From BM003 sp963699835 (GTDB taxonomy: Bacteria > Pseudomonadota > Gammaproteobacteria > Steroidobacterales > BM003), in NCBI GenBank assembly GCA_963699835.1, contig CAVOVJ010000009.1, forward strand, positions 1 to 64,000: a stretch of DNA of 64,000 nt, read 5' to 3'. The translations under genes and the position numbers were made by a program. The notes below the pieces were generated by a model that did not search any database, was not told the DNA's origin, and saw nothing but the letters and a program-made list of their open reading frames with translations. Below, in pieces: positions 54,460-63,468 of this stretch (the stretch's first letter is position 1; each line of letters begins with the position of its first letter).

Positions 54460-55533
54460 TCAGCCTGGCTGCAAATTGGGTCTGGCGTCGCGCCCGTATT
54501 TCGCTGTCAGATCGTATTTTCGCAACAGTGCCCGCAGCTGGTGATAACTGAGACCCAGCGCTTCGGCCGCCAGCATCTGGTTATGGCGGCAGCGGCTCAT
54601 TGCTTCGGCGATCCATGCCTCTTCCAGTTTGCGGACCTCATCCTTCAGATCGATCGGCATCGCCATCGACATCAGCTGAGCCGTGCGATCCGGCACGGTA
54701 CCGGGCCCGGATGACTCGTCATCCGCCGCGGGTTCGGCGGGTTGCGTGAACTGGTTTGCGAATGGATCGAATACGATACGGTCAATCCGCGCATCGGGAT
54801 CGGACGAACGATAGACGGAACGCTCCACCGCGTTTTTGAGTTCGCGAACGTTGCCCGGCCAGGGATAAGCAAGCAGTGCCGAAGCTGCCCGGGTCGAAAA
54901 CCCGGGGAAGTAGCTTCGCCCGAGTTCGCTGGTGATGGCCACCGCGAAATTCTGGGCCAGGGGCAGGATATCCTCGAGTCGCGCACGCAGCGGTGGCACG
55001 TTGATCACATCGAAGGCCAGGCGGTCGAGAAGATCGCGGCGAAACCGCCCCTTCTCCGCGAGTTGCGGCAGGTCTTCGTTGGTTGCACCCACTACCCGCA
55101 CATCTACCCTGGTAGTGGTTGAACCGCCGACCCGTTCGAATTCCCCGTATTCGATGACCCGGAGGATTTTTTCCTGCATTCGCAGCGGAATCGTTCCGAG
55201 TTCATCCAGCACGAGGGTGCCACCGTCGGCGCGCTCGAACCGGCCCGTATGATCGCGCGTTGCACCGGTAAAAGCGCCCTCGACATGGCCGAAGAGTTCG
55301 GTTTCGAGAATGGTCTCCGGCAGCGCGGCGCAATTGACCTTCACCAGCGGTTGTTCCCACCGCGGCGACAGGTAGTGCAAACGGCCGGAAATCAGTTCCT
55401 TGCCGGTACCGCGCTCACCGATGACGAGAACGGGTTTGGCCAGACCCGCCGCACGCGAGACATGCTCGAGCATGGCGAGGAAGGCCGGTGCCTCCCCGAT
55501 AAGGCTTGTCGATTCGGGAGAACGTTCTGTCAT
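54460..55533 (-). CDS. pspF: PspF, sigma-54-dependent activator of the phage shock operon
   Basis: 357 residues. The AAA+ domain has Walker A GERGTGKELI, the GAFTGA loop that contacts sigma-54 (EGAFTGAT) and Walker B GTLVLDELGT. A linker of about 40 residues follows, then a Fis-type helix-turn-helix (MLAAEALGLSYHQLRALLRK). No N-terminal receiver domain, as expected: PspA controls PspF directly. Divergent from pspA, with the sigma-54 promoter between them. Confidence 0.95.
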   Translation of the reverse strand: MTERSPESTSLIGEAPAFLAMLEHVSRAAGLAKPVLVIGERGTGKELISGRLHYLSPRWEQPLVKVNCAALPETILETELFGHVEGAFTGATRDHTGRFERADGGTLVLDELGTIPLRMQEKILRVIEYGEFERVGGSTTTRVDVRVVGATNEDLPQLAEKGRFRRDLLDRLAFDVINVPPLRARLEDILPLAQNFAVAITSELGRSYFPGFSTRAASALLAYPWPGNVRELKNAVERSVYRSSDPDARIDRIVFDPFANQFTQPAEPAADDESSGPGTVPDRTAQLMSMAMPIDLKDEVRKLEEAWIAEAMSRCRHNQMLAAEALGLSYHQLRALLRKYDLTAKYGRDARPNLQPG

Positions 55534-55665
55534 TGGTGAAAAATAGCAAGAAGTCTATAAAAAAACGAGAAATTAGTTAAAAAAACGACTATAGATGAAT
55601 ATTCATTTTGTGGAGTCGAAGAGAAAATATATATAGAACATGTGCTTAGGATTATTTCGGCATTG

Positions 55666-55682
55666 TGGCATGAATCCTGCTT
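55666..55682 (+). promoter_or_regulatory. sigma-54 promoter of pspA
   Basis: TGGCAT-N-TGCTT with GG at 55667-55668 and GC at 55679-55680, exactly 10 bp apart (GG-N10-GC), 40 bp upstream of pspA. The AT-rich 55550-55640 region holds A-tracts (AAAAAAACGA twice, 21 bp apart) suited to PspF and IHF binding. Confidence 0.75.
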
Positions 55683-55722
55683 CGAACAGGGTGACCGAAA
55701 TATTCGTTAAGAGGGTTTGCAA

Positions 55723-56397
55723 ATGGGAATCTTTTCGCGCTTCACGGACATCGTGAACTCGAACATCAACTCCATTCTTGAGAAGGCAGAGGATCCGGAG
55801 AAACTGGTTCGTCTGATGATCCAGGAGATGGAGGATACGCTGGTCGAGGTTCGCTCGACCGCCGCTCGGGCCATTGCCGACAAGAAAGAGCTGCGGCGCA
55901 AGCTCGGTACTCTCGAGCGCGAGGAGCGTGACTGGCAGGAGAAGGCGGAACTTGCGATTCGCAAGAGTCGTGACGATCTCGCCCGCGCCGCCTTGCAGGA
56001 GAAAACGCGCATTACCGAGGGCAAGACGAGCCTGGAGGCGCAGTACAACGCCATTGACGAAGGTCTCGACAAGCTCAACAGCGATATCGCCCGGCTCGAG
56101 GAAAAGCTCGCAGATGCGAAAAACCGCCAGAAGGCGCTGGTGATGAGACACCAGACAGCGACCCGCCGGCTGAAAGTGCGCGAGAAACTGCACGACTACA
56201 AGATCGAAGATGCGCTGGTTCGTTTTGAGCAGTTCGAGCGCAAGATGGAAACTGTCGAGGGGCGTGTCGAGGCTTACGATCTCGGGCTGAAAAAGGATCT
56301 GAGCAATCAGTTCTCCAGTCTCGAGTCGGAAGAACAGGTCGAGGCCGAGCTGGTTGAGCTCAAGCAGAGAATCAGCCAGGGCAATAGCGCGTCCTGA
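55723..56397 (+). CDS. pspA: PspA, phage shock protein A (ESCRT-III/Vipp1 family)
   Basis: 224 residues from the ATG at 55723 (GAGGG upstream). MGIFSRFTDIVNSNINSILE is the conserved amphipathic membrane-binding start; the rest is a long coiled coil (RLMIQEMEDTLVEVRSTAAR, LEEKLADAKNRQKALVMRHQ) as in PspA/Vipp1. It binds and inhibits PspF and forms membrane-protecting oligomers under envelope stress. It is first gene of the operon under the sigma-54 promoter. Confidence 0.96.
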   Translation: MGIFSRFTDIVNSNINSILEKAEDPEKLVRLMIQEMEDTLVEVRSTAARAIADKKELRRKLGTLEREERDWQEKAELAIRKSRDDLARAALQEKTRITEGKTSLEAQYNAIDEGLDKLNSDIARLEEKLADAKNRQKALVMRHQTATRRLKVREKLHDYKIEDALVRFEQFERKMETVEGRVEAYDLGLKKDLSNQFSSLESEEQVEAELVELKQRISQGNSAS

Positions 56398-56426
56398 GTG
56401 GTAAACCGCGACTGTGAGGAGCCGAA

Positions 56427-56645
56427 ATGGGTGAAGTGATCGGTATTATTTCAGTGGCGTTCATCGCACCTCTGGTGATCGTTTTGCATTACGTCACCAA
56501 ATGGCGTGAGTCGAAGTCGCTGTCTACCGAAGACGAAAAGATGCTGCAGGATCTGTGGGACAACGCGCAGAGAATGGAAAGCCGCCTCAACACGCTCGAG
56601 ACGATTCTCGACGACCAGGTGCCGGAATGGAGAAAAAAGGTATGA
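56427..56645 (+). CDS. pspB: PspB, envelope stress response membrane protein
   Basis: 72 residues; one TM helix (VIGIISVAFIAPLVIVLHYV) and a C-terminal coiled coil (DEKMLQDLWDNAQRMESRLN, TLETILDDQVPEWRKKV), the PspB hallmark. It relieves PspA inhibition of PspF together with PspC. Its stop overlaps the pspC ATG. Confidence 0.93.
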   Translation: MGEVIGIISVAFIAPLVIVLHYVTKWRESKSLSTEDEKMLQDLWDNAQRMESRLNTLETILDDQVPEWRKKV

Positions 56646-56926
56646 CCTTCGCGGACGTCACGACGCTGGCAAAGTCGCTGTATCGTGACGAGGAGTCCGC
56701 GATACTGCTCGGGGTCTGTGCCGGGCTTGCCGAGCGCTTCGACTTCAGCGTTGCGGCAGCCCGCATCCTGGCGCTGTTGGCGCTGCTGTTTTTCACTCTG
56801 CCCGCCGGGTTTGTTTACCTGACCGGGGGTGTATTACTGCCGCTCAAGTCACTGCATTTTCATGGTGGCGGCGCTGAAAAACAGTTCTGGCAGACTAACA
56901 GCGGCAACCATAACGCATTGGGGTGA
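56642..56926 (+). CDS. pspC: PspC-domain protein, first copy
   Basis: 94 residues from the ATG at 56642, overlapping pspB by four bases. The PspC domain reads LYRDEESAILLGVCAGLAER, FDFSVAAARILALLALLFFT, LPAGFVYLTGGVLLP, with one or two TM segments. It ends soon after, without the long C-terminal tail of E. coli PspC. A second PspC gene follows. Confidence 0.85.
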   Translation: MTFADVTTLAKSLYRDEESAILLGVCAGLAERFDFSVAAARILALLALLFFTLPAGFVYLTGGVLLPLKSLHFHGGGAEKQFWQTNSGNHNALG

Positions 56927-56931
56927 ACAGA

Positions 56932-57330
56932 ATGAGTGAATATGAGCGACAGTCACCGAGCCCGAGACGTTTGTACCGAGACAAGAATCGGGGTGTGTTC
57001 TGCGGCGTGTGTGCAGGCCTGGCTGACTATTTCGGCGTCGATCTGGGTGTAGTGCGCGTGCTGACTGCACTCGCTTTCCTGTTCTTTTTCCCGGCGATGC
57101 TTCTCACCTATGTCGCGCTGTGTTTTATCTTGCCGGTAAAACCGACCATGCTGTACCGGGATGAGCGTGACGAGCGATTCTGGCGCGGAGTTAGGGTATC
57201 GCCACAAGACATGTTCTCCGGTCTGCGCCATCGTTTTCGTGAGCTGGACGCGAGAATGCAGCGAATGGAGCGTTATGTGACCAGCTCGCGCTACAATCTC
57301 GATCGCGAATTTGAGAATCTCAAGGACTGA
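56932..57330 (+). CDS. pspC: PspC, second copy
   Basis: 132 residues from the ATG at 56932. LYRDKNRGVFCGVCAGLADY, FGVDLGVVRVLTALAFLFFF and MLLTYVALCFILPVKP form the PspC domain with TM segments, followed by a C-terminal coiled-coil tail (FSGLRHRFRELDARMQRMER, YVTSSRYNLDREFENLKD). This copy, with the longer tail, is the more typical PspC. Confidence 0.9.
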   Translation: MSEYERQSPSPRRLYRDKNRGVFCGVCAGLADYFGVDLGVVRVLTALAFLFFFPAMLLTYVALCFILPVKPTMLYRDERDERFWRGVRVSPQDMFSGLRHRFRELDARMQRMERYVTSSRYNLDREFENLKD

Positions 57331-57417
57331 GCTGGCCAGGCTTCTGCACCTGAGTGCTGCGGCCCGCCGTAAAAACCGCCGGATCAGGAAATCGCTTCCG
57401 CAAGAAATGGAGAAAAA

Positions 57418-57636
57418 ATGAACAGGTACGAAATGGTGATGTTCATTATTTTTATTGTTTTTGCGACCGGCGCGCTGAAGCATTATCTCAGTCTTCGGCA
57501 CAAGACGCCGATGGTAGATGACGATACCCGCGAGCGTCTCGCGCGGCTGGAACAGCTCGAGGAACGTGTCCAGGTCCTGGAGCGGATCGTCACCGATCGC
57601 AATTACGATTTGAAACAGCAGATTCGCGATCTCTGA
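57418..57636 (+). CDS. small PspB-like membrane protein with coiled coil
   Basis: 72 residues from the ATG at 57418 (GGAG upstream). One TM helix (VMFIIFIVFATGALKHYLSL) followed by a coiled coil (LARLEQLEERVQVLERIVTD, RNYDLKQQIRDL). Same layout as PspB and similar to the tail of the second PspC (RNYDL/RYNLDRE). Probably the last gene of the psp operon; not in the E. coli operon, where PspD differs. Confidence 0.75.
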   Translation: MNRYEMVMFIIFIVFATGALKHYLSLRHKTPMVDDDTRERLARLEQLEERVQVLERIVTDRNYDLKQQIRDL

Positions 57637-57860
57637 ATCGCCGCCCGGTTCGCCGTTCGCGGCGAACCGCACCGTTGCCGAAGGCGCCCCATCAGCGCGA
57701 GCGCCCCACCCGCATACCCGCGATACTGCTCGCCGCGTCAGGCGTTGCCGCAGCCACGCCGCCTGCGCTGCAATTCTCATCCAATCGAATCTGTTCACAC
57801 TGCGTCTGCACTTGTTGCGGTAAGCTTTGCACCTCGCGCGACAGAGGAAAGCGTACAGCA

Positions 57861-59486
57861 ATGAATGCGAACGATCAGACGGTTGGCCAGGGAGCCGCAA
57901 CCGAAGATACCTGGCAGCGGTTTAGGGACTGGCTGTATGTCGACACGAAGCTGGGGTTCTTTCTGGATCTGAGTCGGATGGACCTGGACGGCGACATCTT
58001 TGAGCGAATGAAATTGCAGTTTGACCATGCCTTCGCCGCGATGGCCGATCTGGAATCCGGTAAAATCGCCAATCCGGATGAGCAGCGCATGGTCGGTCAC
58101 TACTGGTTGCGGCGACCGGAACTGGCGCCGGATGAAAGACTTGCCACTGCCATCCGCAACGACATCCGCCAGGTAAAGGAATTTTCCCGTTCGGTAACCG
58201 AGGGCACACTCACCAGCCCATCGGGTGACCGGTTCCGGCATGTGCTGGTGCTCGGAATCGGCGGCTCGGCCCTGGGCCCGCAGTTTGTCGCCGATGCACT
58301 GGCGGCAATTCGCCCGCCCATGAGCATTGCTTTTCTGGACAACACGGATCCGGACGGTTTCGATCGCGTTCTGGGGCGGCTCGGCGACGAACTCGCTGCG
58401 ACGCTGGTTATCGTAATCAGCAAGTCCGGTGGCACCGCGGAGACGCGCAACGCGATGATCGAGACCGGCACGGCATTTGCCGCACGCGATCTCGAATTTC
58501 CCCGGCATGCCGTTGCAGTTACCCAGCCGGGAAGCAGACTGGATCAACTGGCGGTCGAGCAGGAGTGGCTGCATCGCTTCGCGATGTATGACTGGATCGG
58601 CGGTCGCACGTCCGAGACCTCGGTCGTCGGTCTGTTGCCAGCCGCGCTACAAAATATCGATATCGACGAGTTGCTCGCCGGTGCGTGCATGATGGATGAG
58701 GCGACCCGGGTCGGGGACATACGCAAAAATCCGGCTGCGCTGCTGGCACTGGCGTGGCATGCCGCTGGCGATGGCCGCGGCGCGAAAGACATGGTCGTGT
58801 TGCCGTACAAGGACCGGTTGCTTCTGTTCAGCCGCTATCTGCAGCAGCTGATCATGGAGTCTCTCGGTAAGGGACGCGATCTCGACGGTAACCGGGTAGA
58901 GCAGGGCATCGCGGTATACGGCAATAAGGGCTCCACTGACCAGCATGCATATGTGCAGCAGTTACGCGACGGGATCGACAATTTCTTCGTGACATTTATC
59001 GAGGTGCTGCGCGACCGCGCCGGCGCCGAAGTATGGGTCGATGACGGAGTCACTGCCGGCGATCATCTGTCCGGGTTTTTGCAGGGTACCCGCGCGGCGC
59101 TGACCGAGAGCGGGCGCGAGTCACTGACCATTACGATTGGCGAGTTGTCGGCGTGCTCGGTGGGTGCGCTGATCGCGCTGTTTGAAAGGGCGGTCGGTTT
59201 TTACGCCACGCTTGTCAATATCAACGCCTATCATCAGCCGGGCGTCGAGGCCGGCAAACGCGCGGCGTCTGCGGTCCTCGAGTTGCAACGCCAGATTATC
59301 GAGCGGCTGGCCGCAAATCCAGGGCCGACCGGAATTGCCGAGCTGGCGCAGCAACTCGGGGCGGAGCCGGAAACGGTTTATCTGACGCTGCGTCACCTTG
59401 CCGCGAACCGGCGCGACATCGTGCTCGACGGCGATCCCGCACAGCCGGCCGCCCACCTGGTCAGGAGAGAAGCCTATGACGACTGA
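57861..59486 (+). CDS. pgi: glucose-6-phosphate isomerase with C-terminal extension
   Basis: 541 residues from the ATG at 57861; in-frame upstream starts have no family sequence. Interconverts glucose-6-P and fructose-6-P. Motifs: VLGIGGSALGPQFV, VISKSGGTAETRN, YDWIGGRTSETSVVG, GNKGSTDQHAYVQQL (catalytic His) and NINAYHQPGVEAGKRAA. The last 75 residues (GPTGIAELAQQLGAEPETVY, LTLRHLAANRRDIVLDGDP) look like a small winged-helix domain, not present in E. coli Pgi. The stop overlaps the pgm start. Confidence 0.92.
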   Translation: MNANDQTVGQGAATEDTWQRFRDWLYVDTKLGFFLDLSRMDLDGDIFERMKLQFDHAFAAMADLESGKIANPDEQRMVGHYWLRRPELAPDERLATAIRNDIRQVKEFSRSVTEGTLTSPSGDRFRHVLVLGIGGSALGPQFVADALAAIRPPMSIAFLDNTDPDGFDRVLGRLGDELAATLVIVISKSGGTAETRNAMIETGTAFAARDLEFPRHAVAVTQPGSRLDQLAVEQEWLHRFAMYDWIGGRTSETSVVGLLPAALQNIDIDELLAGACMMDEATRVGDIRKNPAALLALAWHAAGDGRGAKDMVVLPYKDRLLLFSRYLQQLIMESLGKGRDLDGNRVEQGIAVYGNKGSTDQHAYVQQLRDGIDNFFVTFIEVLRDRAGAEVWVDDGVTAGDHLSGFLQGTRAALTESGRESLTITIGELSACSVGALIALFERAVGFYATLVNINAYHQPGVEAGKRAASAVLELQRQIIERLAANPGPTGIAELAQQLGAEPETVYLTLRHLAANRRDIVLDGDPAQPAAHLVRREAYDD

Positions 59487-61125
59487 GCCGCTTCCGATTC
59501 GGACTATCGAGTCGCCGGGTTTCGACGATCAGCGCCCCGGCACTTCCGGCCTGCGTAAACGCGTGTCCGTGTTTCAGGCGCCGCATTACCTCGAGCATTT
59601 TGTACAGTCGATTTTCGACTGCCTGCCGGATCTCGCCGGCAAGACCCTGGTGTTGGGCGGCGACGGGCGGTTTTTCAATCGCGAAGCCATTCAGACCATC
59701 ATCCGAATGGCCGTGGCGAATGACGTAGGCGGACTGCTGATAGGTTGCGGCGGATTGTTGTCGACGCCCGCCGTATCTTGCCTGATACGCAAGACCGGAG
59801 CCTTTGGCGGTATCGTGCTGTCGGCCAGCCACAACCCCGGTGGAGCGGATGGCGATTTCGGCATCAAGTACGACATCGGTAACGGCGGTCCGGCGCCCGA
59901 GCGTCTTACCGACGCGATATTCGCGCGCAGCCGTGAGTTGCGGTCCTACCGCATTGCCGATTTGCCGGACGTGGATCTCGACCGCCAGGGGCTGGGCCGG
60001 GTCGGCGCGATGGAGATACGGGTTGTTGACCCGGTCAGTGATTATGCGGCGCTGATGGAGACGATTTTCGACTTCGATCGTATCCGCGACCTCGTTACCG
60101 CGCCGGGATTCACAATGCGGATCGACGCGATGCACGCGATTACCGGACCGTATGCGCGTGAGATCTTCGAGAATCGCCTTGGCGCAGCCCACGGTACCGT
60201 TATCAATGCAATCCCGTTGCCGGATTTTGGTGGCGAGCATCCCGACCCGAATCTCACTCATGCCGAGGCTCTCGCGACGGAGATGTTCGGATCGACGCCA
60301 CCGTCGTTCGGGGCGGCATCCGATGGTGACGGCGACCGCAACATGATTCTCGGGCCGCGGTTTTTCGTAACTCCCAGCGACTCTCTGGCTGCACTGACGG
60401 CCAACGCCGAGCTGGTGCCCGGTTATGCAGCGGGGATTGTCGGCGTCGCGCGTTCGATGCCCACGAGCCGGGCAGTGGATGCCGTTGCCAGGCGACGCAA
60501 AATACCTTGCTACGAGACGCCGACCGGGTGGAAGTTCTTTGGCAATCTGCTTGATGCGGGGCGGATCAGTCTGTGCGGCGAGGAGAGCTTCGGAACGAGT
60601 TCCAATCACCTTCGCGAAAAGGACGGTCTCTGGGCAATGTTGTTCTGGCTCAACATCATCGCGGTGCGCGGCACAGGCGTTGCGGAGATCATGCGCGATC
60701 ACTGGCGTGAGTTCGGCCGCTGTTATTACACCCGGCATGATTACGAGTCTATCGATGCAGCGGCGGCAGGCCGCCTGATCGAGGGTCTGCGCGCGCGGGT
60801 TCCCGCTCTTGCCGGTACCAGGCTCGGCAATTACGAAGTAACGCTGGCGGACGATTTCTGTTACGTCGACCCGGTCGACAACAGTCGCAGCGAGCACCAG
60901 GGCATACGTGTGGTTTTCGCTGGAGATGCCCGAATAGTATTTCGCCTTTCCGGGACCGGCACCGCAGGGGCGACGTTGCGCGTGTACTACGAATGTCAGG
61001 AAGCGCGTGCGGATAAACAGGACGAGGACGAGCAGCAGGTTCTTGCCCCGTTGTTCGCTATAGCCGAATCGCTTGCCGCGATTCGCGAGCATAGCGGGCG
61101 TGATGCACCGAGTCTGATCACCTGA
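59476..61125 (+). CDS. pgm: phosphoglucomutase (alpha-D-phosphohexomutase superfamily)
   Basis: 549 residues. Phosphoserine loop VLSASHNPGG; NP-GGADGDFGIKYDIGNGGP resembles the eukaryotic/cyanobacterial PGM1 type. Metal loop DGDGDRNM, sugar loop GEESFG and phosphate loop RLSGTGT are present. Links glucose-1-P to glucose-6-P, between pgi and glgX. It overlaps pgi by 11 bp, so coupled translation is likely. Confidence 0.93.
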   Translation: MTTEPLPIRTIESPGFDDQRPGTSGLRKRVSVFQAPHYLEHFVQSIFDCLPDLAGKTLVLGGDGRFFNREAIQTIIRMAVANDVGGLLIGCGGLLSTPAVSCLIRKTGAFGGIVLSASHNPGGADGDFGIKYDIGNGGPAPERLTDAIFARSRELRSYRIADLPDVDLDRQGLGRVGAMEIRVVDPVSDYAALMETIFDFDRIRDLVTAPGFTMRIDAMHAITGPYAREIFENRLGAAHGTVINAIPLPDFGGEHPDPNLTHAEALATEMFGSTPPSFGAASDGDGDRNMILGPRFFVTPSDSLAALTANAELVPGYAAGIVGVARSMPTSRAVDAVARRRKIPCYETPTGWKFFGNLLDAGRISLCGEESFGTSSNHLREKDGLWAMLFWLNIIAVRGTGVAEIMRDHWREFGRCYYTRHDYESIDAAAAGRLIEGLRARVPALAGTRLGNYEVTLADDFCYVDPVDNSRSEHQGIRVVFAGDARIVFRLSGTGTAGATLRVYYECQEARADKQDEDEQQVLAPLFAIAESLAAIREHSGRDAPSLIT

Positions 61126-61141
61126 GCACGCCAGTGTGGAC

Positions 61142-63205
61142 ATGCCGAGCGAGTATCTGACATCGCCGGGGCGCAGGCTGCCTCCGGGCGCAACGGCAGA
61201 CGCCGGGGGGGTGAATTTCTCGGTGTTCAGCCGCGATGCCAGGGCCATGCGTCTGTGTTTGTACGCGCATGCAGACAGCGAAGCGCCGTTCCAGAGCATC
61301 GATCTTGACCCCGACATTCACCGCACATTTTTCTTCTGGCATGTCTATGTCGAGAAGCTTCCGGCCGGGACTTTTTACACCTGGCGATGCGACGGTCCGG
61401 CGGGCGATGGTGACAATGGCTTTCGCTTCGATTTCCGGCGTGAACTGGTCGACCCGTGGGCGCGTGAAATCAGCGACGTCAGGTGGGATCGCCGCGCCGC
61501 GGTCGGAAACGGCTCCGATGCGGCGATTCGGGCAATCGTCGTCGAGCCGCACTACGACTGGCACGGCGACGTACCGGTTGATCGGCCGATGCAGGATACG
61601 ATCATTTACGAACTGCATGTGGCGGGCTTCACCCGTGATCCCTCGTCTGGAGTGAAGCATCCGGGTACGTTCGACGGGCTGATCGAAAAAACCGACTATC
61701 TGCTCGACCTCGGTGTCACGGATGTGCAGCTCATGCCGGTAATGGCATTCGACCGGCAGGACGTTCCGCCCGGCACCGCGGCGTTGGGCCTGAAAAATTT
61801 CTGGGGATACAGTCCCCACAGTTTTTTTGCGCCGCACCCGGGCTATTGCAGAAACGCTAACCGCAGCGGGCAACAGGCGGAATTTCGCGACATGGTCCGG
61901 GCCCTGCATCAGCATGGTCTCGGTGTCATTCTGGATGTCGTTTTCAACCATACGGCCGAGGGCGGAGAGAGTGGCCCGGTGCTGAATTTCAAGGGCCTCG
62001 GAAATGATATTTTCTATCACCTCGATCCGCATGACCGGCGCCGCTATCGCGATTTCACCGGCTGTGGCAACACGGTCAATTGCAACCACCCGCTGGTGGC
62101 CAATTTCATCGACAACTGTCTCGAATACTGGGTGCGCGAGATGCATGTCGACGGATTTCGTTTCGATCTGGCGAGTGTGCTGGGCCGCGGTGAAGACGGT
62201 GAACCGATGTATCACGCGCCGGTTTTGTGGAACATCGAATTCTCGCCGGCGTTGTCGCGAACCCGGTTGATTGCCGAGGCGTGGGATGCTGGCGGGCTTT
62301 ACCAGGTGGGCGACTTTCCCGGGTTGCGCTGGGCCGAGCTGAACGGCAGGTACCGGGACGTTTTGCGCCGTTTCGTCACCGGCGAGACCGGGCTGATCAA
62401 CGAGTTGGCAACGAGGATTACCGGCAGCAGTGATTTCTATGCCCGGTCGGGCCGGCTTCCAATCAACTCCGTCAATTTCGTGACCTGCCACGATGGATTC
62501 ACGCTGTGGGATCTCGTTTGTTTCGCGCGCAAACACAATGCCGCGAATGGCGAGGAGAATCGCGACGGTAGCGATGCCAATTACAGCTGGAATTACGGCG
62601 TCGAGGGACCGAGCGACGACCCCGCGATTGACGCGTTGCGCCGGCGCCAGGCACGCAACCTCGTTGCGTTACTGTTTTTAAGCCAGGGCGTTCCGCTGCT
62701 GCTGTCCGGCGACGAGGTATTGCGCAGCCAGGGCGGAAACAACAACGTGTGGTGCCAGGATAATGCGCTGGGGTGGTTTGACTGGAGCCTCGTCGAGAGA
62801 AACGCGGATATGCTGGCATTCGTCAAGGCGATGATCCGCTTGCGCAAACGCCATCCAAGCCTCCGGCGCGCGCGTTTTCTGCGTGGTGAGACGATCGGTC
62901 CGCGGAACATTCCGGACATAGGCTGGCACGGCGTGCGTCTGGACCACCCGCCATGGAACGACCCGGCCGCCCGTCACCTGGCGTTTACGCTGGCCCCCGG
63001 AGCGCCCGGAGAGTCGGCGCTGCATGTGTTGATCAATATGGAGGACGCGCCGTTGCGCTTCGAGTTGCCGTGCTTTGCCGGTCTGCGCTGGCTTGTGGCC
63101 ATCGATACCGGGAATGCTGTGCCCGCCCGGAGAGACGCGGTTGCGGAGGCGGGATTCGATCTCCGGGCTAGTAGTATTGTCGTTTTAGAGTCTATAACTA
63201 TATGA
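61142..63205 (+). CDS. glgX: glycogen debranching enzyme GlgX
   Basis: 687 residues from the ATG at 61142; a GTG two codons upstream is an alternative. An N-terminal CBM48 domain (GGVNFSVFSRDARAMRLCLY) precedes a GH13 barrel. Its landmarks are VILDVVFNHTAEG, MHVDGFRFDLASVLGR (nucleophile Asp), RLIAEAWDAGGLYQVG (general acid Glu) and NFVTCHDGFTLWDLV. It removes limit-dextrin branches from glycogen. It ends the pgi-pgm-glgX operon; its last codons are AT-rich. Confidence 0.94.
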   Translation: MPSEYLTSPGRRLPPGATADAGGVNFSVFSRDARAMRLCLYAHADSEAPFQSIDLDPDIHRTFFFWHVYVEKLPAGTFYTWRCDGPAGDGDNGFRFDFRRELVDPWAREISDVRWDRRAAVGNGSDAAIRAIVVEPHYDWHGDVPVDRPMQDTIIYELHVAGFTRDPSSGVKHPGTFDGLIEKTDYLLDLGVTDVQLMPVMAFDRQDVPPGTAALGLKNFWGYSPHSFFAPHPGYCRNANRSGQQAEFRDMVRALHQHGLGVILDVVFNHTAEGGESGPVLNFKGLGNDIFYHLDPHDRRRYRDFTGCGNTVNCNHPLVANFIDNCLEYWVREMHVDGFRFDLASVLGRGEDGEPMYHAPVLWNIEFSPALSRTRLIAEAWDAGGLYQVGDFPGLRWAELNGRYRDVLRRFVTGETGLINELATRITGSSDFYARSGRLPINSVNFVTCHDGFTLWDLVCFARKHNAANGEENRDGSDANYSWNYGVEGPSDDPAIDALRRRQARNLVALLFLSQGVPLLLSGDEVLRSQGGNNNVWCQDNALGWFDWSLVERNADMLAFVKAMIRLRKRHPSLRRARFLRGETIGPRNIPDIGWHGVRLDHPPWNDPAARHLAFTLAPGAPGESALHVLINMEDAPLRFELPCFAGLRWLVAIDTGNAVPARRDAVAEAGFDLRASSIVVLESITI

Positions 63206-63233
63206 TTTTAAAAGATTATCTTTTTCAGAGTGT

Positions 63234-63281
63234 TTTTGTCAAGCTTTTGTCGTCAAATATCAATACAAAAGCTTGACAAAA
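63234..63281. repeat. perfect 17-bp inverted repeat overlapping a promoter
   Basis: TTTTGTCAAGCTTTTGT (63234-63250) and its exact reverse complement (63265-63281) are separated by 14 AT-rich bp. The right arm includes a consensus -35 TTGACA (63273-63278), with CTTAAT 17 bp on (63296-63301). It is a strong candidate operator or hairpin. Confidence 0.9.
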
Positions 63282-63306
63282 TTATTAGATTGAGTCTTAA
63301 TGTGTT

Positions 63307-63452
63307 CGCAGACGCGAGTTGGTCCGGTTGCACGTCGCAGGGAAAAAGCCTTTCGGCCCAGCTTGTGTCTAGCGATGCCCCACAAGGCTCAGTGCCCCCC
63401 CTTCGGAGCCTTGTATACACCCGGCAGCCGTAAGGCTGCCGGGTTTCTTTTT
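63307..63452 (+). ncRNA. predicted structured small RNA downstream of glgX
   Basis: About 145 nt between the TTGACA-N17-CTTAAT promoter and an intrinsic terminator. A hairpin ACAAGGCTC (63382-63390)/GAGCCTTGT (63406-63414) closes a C-rich loop with CCCCCCC. No ORF with a ribosome site is seen. No known RNA family (6S, tmRNA, 4.5S, GEMM riboswitch) could be matched by eye. The start is a guess from the promoter. Confidence 0.45.
63420..63452 (+). terminator. intrinsic terminator
   Basis: CCCGGCAGCC-GTAA-GGCTGCCGGG, a perfect 10-bp stem with a tetraloop, followed by TTTCTTTTT. It ends the predicted RNA and any glgX read-through; the convergent EAL gene stops 17 bp further on. Confidence 0.9.
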
Positions 63453-63468
63453 GTCGCTGAGGGCTTTT

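Noticed and set aside
59461..61317. 618-residue minus-strand ORF
   Set aside because: Antisense to phosphoglucomutase, whose active-site loops are all present.
61118..62536. 472-residue minus-strand ORF
   Set aside because: Antisense to glgX.
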